From positions 1 through 12,582 of the forward strand of contig UROL01000043.1 of NCBI GenBank assembly GCA_900549495.1: a stretch of 12,582 nt of DNA, given 5' to 3'. Source of the stretch: an uncultured Eubacteriales bacterium (GTDB lineage Bacteria > Bacillota > Clostridia > Oscillospirales > Oscillospiraceae). The notes under the pieces were generated by a model, which saw only the letters and a list, made by a program, of their open reading frames with translations, was not told the DNA's origin and ran no database searches. A program made the translations under genes and the position numbers. Numbering within the stretch: the stretch's first letter is position 1; each line of letters begins with the position of its first letter. Below, one piece after another: positions 8,031 through 12,582 of the stretch.

Positions 8031-8074
8031 CTGAGCCGGGCTCTGCCCCCAGACGCTCCATTGTCGCTTTTTTT
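8015..8074 (+). terminator. Leader terminator (attenuator) of asnB
   Basis: GCGACAATGG (8015-8024) pairs perfectly with CCATTGTCGC (8058-8067). Above a small internal loop, CGTCTG pairs with CAGACG and GGGC with GCCC. Seven T's follow (8068-8074). It lies between the asnB promoter and its ribosome site (8089-8094). No T-box sequence is present in the leader, so tRNA sensing is not the explanation. Confidence 0.88.
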
Positions 8075-8103
8075 ATTGGATGCCGAAAAAGGAGGCGCCG
8101 TCT

Positions 8104-9684
8104 ATGTGTTCTATCATCGGCTATGTGGGCACGCATTTCAGTGCGGAGGAGGTAACCGGCTATTTTAACAGAACTCGCTCCCGGGGCCCGGACATGACCC
8201 GGATTCTGAATCTGGGCAACGGCTTCCTGGGCTTCCACCGGCTGGCCATCATGGGCCTGGAGGAGAGCGGAATGCAGCCCTTTTCCGCCTTCGGGAATGC
8301 GGTGGTGTGCAACGGAGAGCTCTATGGCTTCCGCTCCCTGAAAAAGCAGCTGGAGGAGAAGGGCTATACCTTCCAAAGCGGTTCCGACTGTGAGCTGCTG
8401 CTGCCCCTGTACCGGGAATATGGTGTGGGGATGTTCTCCATGCTGGATGCGGAGTTTGCCCTGATTCTCTACGACGGAGCCTCCCGGCAGCTGATTGCGG
8501 CCCGGGACCCCATTGGTATCCGCCCGCTGTACTATGGCTATCTCCCCAGCGGGGAAATTATCTTCGCCAGCGAGCCGAAGAACCTGGTGGGCCTGTGCCG
8601 AAGGATTTTACCCTTCCCCCCGGGACACTATTACAAGGACGGAAAATTCGTCTGCTACCGGGATATCAGCAAGCCCGCCGCCCCAATTGAGGACGATGTG
8701 GAAACTGCCTGTAAGAAAATCCACGACAAGCTGGAAGCGGGCATTCTCAAGCGCCTGGATGCCGATGCGCCCCTGGGCTTCCTGCTCTCCGGGGGACTGG
8801 ATTCCAGCCTGGTGTGCGCCGTGGCGGCACGCCACCTGAAAAAGCCCATCCAAACCTTCTCCATCGGCATGGACGTGGATGCCATCGATTTGAAGTATGC
8901 TCAGCAGGTGGCGGATTACCTGGGGGCAGACCACACCCAGGTAATTATCACCCGGGAGGATGTGCTGAAGGCCCTGCCGGAGGTGGTGGCGCTGCTGGGA
9001 ACCTATGATATCACCACCATTCGGGCCTCCATCGGCATGTATCTGGTGTGTAAATACGTCCACCAGCATACGGACCTGCGGGTGCTGCTCACCGGCGAGA
9101 TATCCGATGAGCTTTTCGGCTATAAATACACCGATTTCGCCCCCAGCCCGGCGGCATTCCAGCAGGAGGCAGAGAAGCGGATTCACCAGCTGCATATGTA
9201 TGATGTGCTTCGGGCAGACCGCTGCATCAGTGTCAACAGTTTGGAAGCCCGGGTGCCCTTCGGGGATTTGGACTTTGTGGAATATGTAATGGCCCTGGAT
9301 CCCCGGCGGAAGGTAAATAGCTACGGCAAGGGAAAATACCTCCTGCGCCATGCCTTTGCAGGGGATTACCTGCCGGAGGACATCCTTATGCGGGAGAAGG
9401 CAGCCTTCAGCGATGCGGTGGGCCACTCCATGGTGGAGGACTTGAAGCAATACGCCGAGAGCCTGTACACCGATGCACAATTCGAGGCGCGGCGAAGGAA
9501 CTATTCCTTTGCCCAGCCCTTTACCAAGGAATCCCTGCTGTACCGGGAGCTGTTTGAGCGGTATTACCCCGGCCAGGCGGAGATGGTTGTGGACTTCTGG
9601 ATGCCCAACAAATCCTGGGCCGGATGCAATGTCAATGACCCCTCTGCAAGAGTGCTTGCAAATTATGGCGACAGCGGAAAGTGA
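8104..9684 (+). CDS. asnB: Asparagine synthase, glutamine-hydrolysing (AsnB type)
   Basis: Converts aspartate, glutamine and ATP to asparagine and glutamate. 526 residues. The N-terminal glutaminase (class II amidotransferase) domain, about 2-185, begins with the nucleophile C2 (MCSIIGYVG), which fixes the start at ATG 8104; an in-frame ATG at 8080 would bury the cysteine. R46, N70-G71-E72 and D95 are the expected glutamine-site residues. The synthetase domain has the PP-loop SGGLDSS at 229-235 for ATP, followed by a typical TGEISDELFGYKY segment. AAGGAGG lies about ten bases upstream of the start. First gene of an asnB-ilvE operon, divergent from glnA, with promoter and leader terminator of its own. 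It consumes the glutamine made by the divergent gene, which agrees with shared control. Confidence 0.96.
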   Translation: MCSIIGYVGTHFSAEEVTGYFNRTRSRGPDMTRILNLGNGFLGFHRLAIMGLEESGMQPFSAFGNAVVCNGELYGFRSLKKQLEEKGYTFQSGSDCELLLPLYREYGVGMFSMLDAEFALILYDGASRQLIAARDPIGIRPLYYGYLPSGEIIFASEPKNLVGLCRRILPFPPGHYYKDGKFVCYRDISKPAAPIEDDVETACKKIHDKLEAGILKRLDADAPLGFLLSGGLDSSLVCAVAARHLKKPIQTFSIGMDVDAIDLKYAQQVADYLGADHTQVIITREDVLKALPEVVALLGTYDITTIRASIGMYLVCKYVHQHTDLRVLLTGEISDELFGYKYTDFAPSPAAFQQEAEKRIHQLHMYDVLRADRCISVNSLEARVPFGDLDFVEYVMALDPRRKVNSYGKGKYLLRHAFAGDYLPEDILMREKAAFSDAVGHSMVEDLKQYAESLYTDAQFEARRRNYSFAQPFTKESLLYRELFERYYPGQAEMVVDFWMPNKSWAGCNVNDPSARVLANYGDSGK

Positions 9685-9695
9685 GATGGAATATT

Positions 9696-10709
9696 ATGGA
9701 AACCATGGAAATGGAATGGGAAAAGCTGGGGTTTGCCTATCGCCCCACGGATTACCGCTATGTATCCAACTATCAGGACGGTGCCTGGGATGCCGGTACC
9801 CTCAGCGACAACCCCAATGTCACCCTCAGCGAGGCAGCCTGTGTCCTCCAGTATGCCCAGTGCTGCTTTGAGGGCCTGAAGGCCTATTCCACCGCCGATG
9901 GGCATGTGGTGAGCTTCCGGGCAGATTTGAATGCCCAGCGGATGGAGGATTCCTGCCGCCGGATGGAGATGCCGGTGTTTCCCCAGGAGCGGTTTTTGGA
10001 TGCGGTTCGCAAGACGGTGCACGCCAACCGGCGGTGGGTGCCCCCCTATGGCAGCGGGGCCAGCCTGTATTTGCGGCCCTACCTCTTCGGCACCAGCCCC
10101 ATTATCGGGGTGCATGCATCCCAGGCCTATCAGTTCCGGCTGTTTGCCTCCCCGGTGGGGCCCTATTTCAAGGGCGGCGTCCGGCCCCTGGTGCTGCGGG
10201 TGTGCGATTTGGACCGGGCAGCCCCCCGGGGCACCGGCCACATCAAGGCCAGCCTGAACTATGCCATGAGCCTGTACGCCCTGACGGAGGCCCACGCCCT
10301 GGGCTACGACGAGAACCTGTATGTGGACTCCGCTACCCGCACCTATGTGGAGGAGACCGGGGGCGCCAATATTATCTTTGCAGAAGATGGCAAGCGGCTG
10401 GTTGTGCCCATTTCTGCTACCATCCTGCCCTCCATCACCCGCCGCTCCCTGACCTATATCGCCCGGGAATACCTGGGGCTGGAGGTAGTGGAGCGCCGGG
10501 TGGAGCTGAGAGAGCTGGACCGGTTTGCCGAGTGCGGCCTGTGCGGCACGGCGGCGGTGATTTCCCCGGTGGGGAAAATCGTAGACCATGGCCGGGAGAT
10601 TCACTATGCCGGCATGGGCCCGGTGATTACAAAGCTCTACGATACCCTCACCGGTATCCAGATGGGCAGACTCCCTGCGCCAGATGGCTGGCTGACGGAA
10701 ATTGACTGA
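9696..10709 (+). CDS. ilvE: Branched-chain amino acid aminotransferase IlvE
   Basis: Class IV PLP aminotransferase that moves amino groups between glutamate and the keto acids of leucine, isoleucine and valine. From ATG 9696 it has 337 residues. WEKLGFAYRPTDYRYVSNYQ at the N-terminus, QCCFEGLKAYS, and RPYLFGTSP are typical of the larger (BCAT group II) forms. The PLP lysine is K184 in GTGHIKASLNYA, and YVEETGGANIIF with ATILPSITRRSLT follow as expected. A GTG at 9681 overlaps the asnB stop as GTGA and would add five residues; ATG 9696 has the better, though weak, GATGGA ribosome site. Either way it is coupled to asnB, so glutamate-linked transamination shares control with asparagine synthesis. 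Its stop abuts the stop of the opposing small gene. Confidence 0.93.
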   Translation: METMEMEWEKLGFAYRPTDYRYVSNYQDGAWDAGTLSDNPNVTLSEAACVLQYAQCCFEGLKAYSTADGHVVSFRADLNAQRMEDSCRRMEMPVFPQERFLDAVRKTVHANRRWVPPYGSGASLYLRPYLFGTSPIIGVHASQAYQFRLFASPVGPYFKGGVRPLVLRVCDLDRAAPRGTGHIKASLNYAMSLYALTEAHALGYDENLYVDSATRTYVEETGGANIIFAEDGKRLVVPISATILPSITRRSLTYIAREYLGLEVVERRVELRELDRFAECGLCGTAAVISPVGKIVDHGREIHYAGMGPVITKLYDTLTGIQMGRLPAPDGWLTEID

Positions 10710-10841
10710 CTACAGGTCGTCCGCATCCTGCACCGGCTGCTCCTGCGGGTGCTCCGGCACTCCGGTGTAGCTGCCCTGGGGGTCTGTTTTGGGGCGATGG
10801 AATGTTTCGTCCCGGTTTTGATTTACTTCCTTCCGTTTCAT
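10710..10841 (-). CDS. Conserved small protein, 43 residues, unknown function
   Basis: A 43-residue acidic-tailed ORF starting MKRKEVNQNRDETFHRP and ending QPVQDADDL, with a central TDPQGSYTGVPE. The GSYTG-P plus PVQDADDL pattern is one I recall from small hypothetical proteins of Clostridia, but I cannot run a search here. A strong ribosome site, GAGGAGGG, lies eight bases before the ATG, which argues that it is translated. There is no signal peptide or membrane segment; the sequence is hydrophilic and proline-rich and looks disordered. It is convergent with ilvE: the two stop codons are adjacent with no base between. A hairpin lies just upstream of its ribosome site. Function unknown. Confidence 0.72.
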   Translation of the reverse strand: MKRKEVNQNRDETFHRPKTDPQGSYTGVPEHPQEQPVQDADDL

Positions 10842-10862
10842 GTTTGTGTCCCTCCTCATCAA

Positions 10863-10903
10863 AGCAGAAGCGCCGCACCGAAATCCAGTTCGGCGTTTCT
10901 GCT
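10863..10903. other. 13-bp stem-loop between the small gene and rlmH
   Basis: AGCAGAAGCGCCG (10863-10875) can pair with CGGCGTTTCTGCT (10891-10903) over 13 positions with one G-T, and a 15-base loop. As RNA the fold is best on the plus strand (G-U), while the minus strand has a C/A mismatch at that pair. No T-run follows on the plus strand (ATCATG) and only three T's on the minus. It could mark the 3' end of an asnB-ilvE read-through transcript or lie in the leader of the small gene. Confidence 0.5.
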
Positions 10904-10923
10904 ATCATGTGCCGGTGGGGGCG

Positions 10924-10952
10924 TTGCAATTCCCGGAAAAATATGCTACCAT
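10924..10952 (+). promoter_or_regulatory. Probable rlmH promoter
   Basis: TTGCAA (10924-10929), 17 bases, TACCAT (10947-10952), with TG one base before the -10 (TGCTACCAT), an extended -10. Start would be near 10959, about 17 bases before the GTG. TTGCAA is its own reverse complement, so the same box could serve a weak minus-strand promoter for the small gene, but I see no convincing minus -10. Confidence 0.5.
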
Positions 10953-10975
10953 ACCGGGGAAAGGGAGGGAGCGCC

Positions 10976-11458
10976 GTGTTCGAAATCACCCTGATTACCA
11001 TGGGAAAATTAAAGGAAAAATTCTATATTTCCGCCGCCCAGGAGTATGCCAAGCGCCTGGGGGGCTACTGCCGCTTTACCCTGCTGGAGCTTCCGGAAAG
11101 CCGCCTGCCGGAGAATCCCAGCCCGGCGGAAATTGCCGCCGGACTGGAAAAAGAGGCTGAGGCCATCCTGCCCCGGCTCACCAAGGCCAGCTGGTTCTGC
11201 GTCTTCACGCCGGAGGGCAGGGAGCTTTCCAGCGAAGCCTTTGCCCAGAAGCTGAAAGAAGTGAAGCTCTCCGGCAAGAGCAGCGCCGTATTTCTCATTG
11301 GCTCCTCCTTTGGCATGGCTCCCAGGGTGAAGGAGCGGGCGGATTTCTGGCTCTCCATGGGGCCTATGACCTTCCCCCATCATCTGGCCAGAATCATGGT
11401 TTTGGAGCAGCTGTACCGGGCCGAAGCCATCCAGGCCGGGAGCAAATATCACAAGTAG
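10976..11458 (+). CDS. rlmH: 23S rRNA (pseudouridine1915-N3)-methyltransferase RlmH
   Basis: SPOUT-class enzyme that methylates pseudouridine 1915 in helix 69 of 23S rRNA using S-adenosylmethionine, acting on assembled ribosomes. 160 residues against about 159 for the family. N-terminus (V/M)FEITLITMGKLKEKFY is the usual RlmH opening. The trefoil-knot AdoMet site includes FLIGSSFGM at residues 106-114 (family usually GG-S-x-G; the second glycine is serine here), then MTFPHHLARIMVLEQLYRA and the invariant-looking C-terminal YHK. Start is the GTG at 10976, directly after GGGAGGGAG; an upstream ATG at 10802 would add 58 residues that match nothing in the family. Convergent with rsmE, another rRNA methyltransferase gene. 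Confidence 0.96.
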   Translation: MFEITLITMGKLKEKFYISAAQEYAKRLGGYCRFTLLELPESRLPENPSPAEIAAGLEKEAEAILPRLTKASWFCVFTPEGRELSSEAFAQKLKEVKLSGKSSAVFLIGSSFGMAPRVKERADFWLSMGPMTFPHHLARIMVLEQLYRAEAIQAGSKYHK

Positions 11459-11508
11459 CATCGGTGCCGCCTGCTTAGGGCAGGGGAAGTCAGACTGGAC
11501 AATCATAC

Positions 11509-11549
11509 AAAAACGGAGATGCCGCATTTTGCGGGGCATCTCCGTTTTT
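11509..11549. terminator. Bidirectional intrinsic terminator between rlmH and rsmE
   Basis: AAAAACGGAGATGCC (11509-11523) and GGCATCTCCGTTTTT (11535-11549) form a perfect 15-bp inverted repeat that ends in T5 in both directions. It lies 50 bases after the rlmH stop and seven bases beyond the rsmE stop, so it serves both genes. The 50 bases between rlmH and the stem hold only a minor CCTGC/GCAGG hairpin. Confidence 0.92.
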
Positions 11550-11556
11550 GGCATTG

Positions 11557-12288
11557 TCAGAATTCTCCTGCGGCGTACATCACGGCGGACAGAGCACACA
11601 GCGGCGCCGTCTCGCATCGGAGAATCCGGCGGCCCAGGGTGCAGATGGTAAGTCCGGCGGCCCGGGCCTGGGCCACTTCGCTCTCCTCCAGCCCGCCCTC
11701 TGGCCCGGTGAGCAGACTGACGGTTTTCCAGCTGCCCTCCTCCAGGGCCATCCGCAGGGTGGTGGCGTGTTCGTTTTCATAGAACAGCAGCGCCTTGTCG
11801 GCCTTTGCCGCCTGGCTCAGCGCCTCCTGGAAGCTGCCCAGGACAACCACCTGGGGAATCCGCCCCCGGCCGGACTGCTGGGCGGCAGAGGCGGCAATCT
11901 TCTGCCAGCGCTCCTGCTTCTTTTTCAGGCTCTTTTCGTCCGGGCGGGATACGCACCGGGCGGAGGGGAAGACCACTATCTCAAAGGCCCCCAGCTCTGT
12001 TGCCTTCTGGATTACATGCTCCAGCTTGTCCGCCTTGGGAAAGGCCACATACACGCTGACCTCCACGCCTGCCTCGGCCTGGCTCCGGCGGCGCTCTGCC
12101 ACCGTCAGCTCCATCTGGGTGGGGGTGGCTGCGGAAACCGTGCACAGCGCCTCCTGCCCGGCGCCGTCGCAAATCAGCACCGGCTCCCCGATTTTCAGCC
12201 GAAGCACCTTGGCGTGCTGAAGGTTTTCACCGGTGAGGCACAGGGTGGGGCCGGAAAAGGCCGCCCCCTCAATAAAAAATCTAGTCAT
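11557..12288 (-). CDS. rsmE: 16S rRNA (uracil1498-N3)-methyltransferase RsmE
   Basis: SPOUT-class enzyme that methylates U1498 of 16S rRNA with S-adenosylmethionine. 243 residues. An N-terminal PUA-like domain (about 1-70; FFIEGAAFSG, HAKVLRLKIGEPV) precedes the methyltransferase domain with KADKLEHVIQKATELG at 85-100, the AQQSGR motif at 136-141, LTGPEGGL at 193-200 and LGRRILRCETAPL at 218-230, the knot that binds AdoMet. ATG 12288 chosen because of AGAGGAAA upstream and the normal N-terminus; a TTG at 12306 would overlap the preceding gene's stop. The potassium transporter gene ends 14 bases upstream, so they are probably one operon. No prmA gene, a frequent neighbour, is seen here. Confidence 0.96.
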   Translation of the reverse strand: MTRFFIEGAAFSGPTLCLTGENLQHAKVLRLKIGEPVLICDGAGQEALCTVSAATPTQMELTVAERRRSQAEAGVEVSVYVAFPKADKLEHVIQKATELGAFEIVVFPSARCVSRPDEKSLKKKQERWQKIAASAAQQSGRGRIPQVVVLGSFQEALSQAAKADKALLFYENEHATTLRMALEEGSWKTVSLLTGPEGGLEESEVAQARAAGLTICTLGRRILRCETAPLCALSAVMYAAGEF

Positions 12289-12302
12289 TGTGTTTCCTCT
12301 TA

Positions 12303-12582
12303 TCAAGCATTTTTCCAGGTTTGGTAGGAGAACAGTACCAGAATCGGGAAAATTTCCAGCCGCCCCAGAAGCATATCCAGAATCAGCACAATCTTGCTGA
12401 AGGTATTGAAGATGCCAAAATTGCAGGTGGGCCCCACAAGCTCTACACCGGGGCCGATGTTATTCAGGCAGGACAGCACGGCGGAGAAATTGGTGCCCAC
12501 CGAGAAGCCGTCCAGGGAAATCAGCATAAAACTGACGAAAAGAATCACCACATAGGCGCTGAGGTAGGCATTGGTGTTGGCC
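12303..12582 (-). CDS. TrkH/KtrB-family potassium uptake protein, C-terminal fragment
   Basis: The last 93 residues of a membrane subunit of a Trk/Ktr potassium transporter; the gene continues beyond the window. The reading frame is open to the window edge (NTNAYLSAYVVILFVSFMLIS), so the gene has no start here. Typical C-terminal features are SCLNNIGPG, corresponding to the last P-loop/filter region, then SKIVLILDMLLGRLEIFPIL, the final membrane helix with the conserved GRLE-P pattern, and a terminal F-xx-W. Residues about 10-27 and 60-85 of the visible part are hydrophobic membrane segments. The partner subunit (TrkA/KtrA) is not seen. Upstream of and probably co-transcribed with rsmE. Confidence 0.9.
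   Translation of the reverse strand, partial: ANTNAYLSAYVVILFVSFMLISLDGFSVGTNFSAVLSCLNNIGPGVELVGPTCNFGIFNTFSKIVLILDMLLGRLEIFPILVLFSYQTWKNA

Noticed and set aside
7977..8079. T-box riboswitch before asnB
   Set aside because: Leader too short and no AGGGTGGNACCGCG-like sequence.
8080..8103. Upstream ATG for asnB at 8080
   Set aside because: It would place the catalytic cysteine at residue 10; the class II amidotransferase needs Cys directly after the initiator Met, and the ribosome site fits 8104.
9663..10604. 313-residue minus-strand ORF over ilvE
   Set aside because: Shadow of ilvE; no ribosome site and a repetitive G/H/P/Q-rich product. The long open frame is explained by the codon bias of the real gene.
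11470..11484. CCTGC/GCAGG hairpin after rlmH as a terminator
   Set aside because: Short stem and no T-run; the 15-bp stem at 11509-11549 is the clear terminator.

Overview
The window reads as a low-GC-phylum (Bacillota), clostridial genome of fairly high GC, probably an Oscillospiraceae/Ruminococcaceae-type gut anaerobe. The evidence is strong AGGAGG-type ribosome sites, sigma-A style promoters, short leaders with intrinsic terminators, a clostridial glnA plus ANTAR-regulator pair, and the recognisable families listed below. Genus is inference only. No mobile element, CRISPR array, tRNA or rRNA was seen. The first 41 bases are not genomic: they are a Nextera i5 index and Tn5 adapter left on the contig end, so the biology starts at base 42.

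Layout. (1) 42-3540, minus strand: a serine operon, apgM-like phosphoglycerate mutase > serC > serA, with its own promoter and an 8-bp perfect inverted repeat in the 5' UTR; serA is cut by the contig end. (2) 3619-4240, plus: a single GNAT acetyltransferase gene with a good promoter and a strong terminator that also serves pyrG. (3) 4244-7841, minus: glnA > ANTAR regulator > pyrG. (4) 7948-10709, plus: asnB > ilvE, divergent from glnA. (5) 10710-10841, minus: a 43-residue small protein whose stop abuts the ilvE stop. (6) 10924-11458, plus: rlmH. (7) 11557-12582, minus: rsmE preceded by the 3' end of a trkH/ktrB potassium transporter gene, convergent with rlmH over a bidirectional terminator.

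The most interesting part is regions 3 and 4. glnA (makes glutamine), asnB (uses its amide for asparagine) and pyrG (uses its amide for CTP) each have an intrinsic terminator immediately before the ribosome site. At the 5' foot of each terminator lies the same element, ACAA(G/T)G(A/G)CGT, which can fold as a hairpin with a six-base loop having A at position 1 and G at position 4. That is the loop signature of ANTAR-protein RNA targets, and in each case this hairpin and the terminator cannot form together. The gene between glnA and pyrG encodes an ANTAR protein whose receiver domain lacks the phosphoacceptor aspartate. The reading offered here is a self-contained glutamine-amide regulon: a phosphorylation-independent ANTAR antiterminator that controls its own operon, pyrG inside it, and the divergent asnB-ilvE operon. 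GlnA itself is short and lacks the C-terminal tail used by Bacillus glutamine synthetase to regulate GlnR/TnrA, which fits a different control circuit. The motif and folds are read directly from the sequence; the binding is inference.
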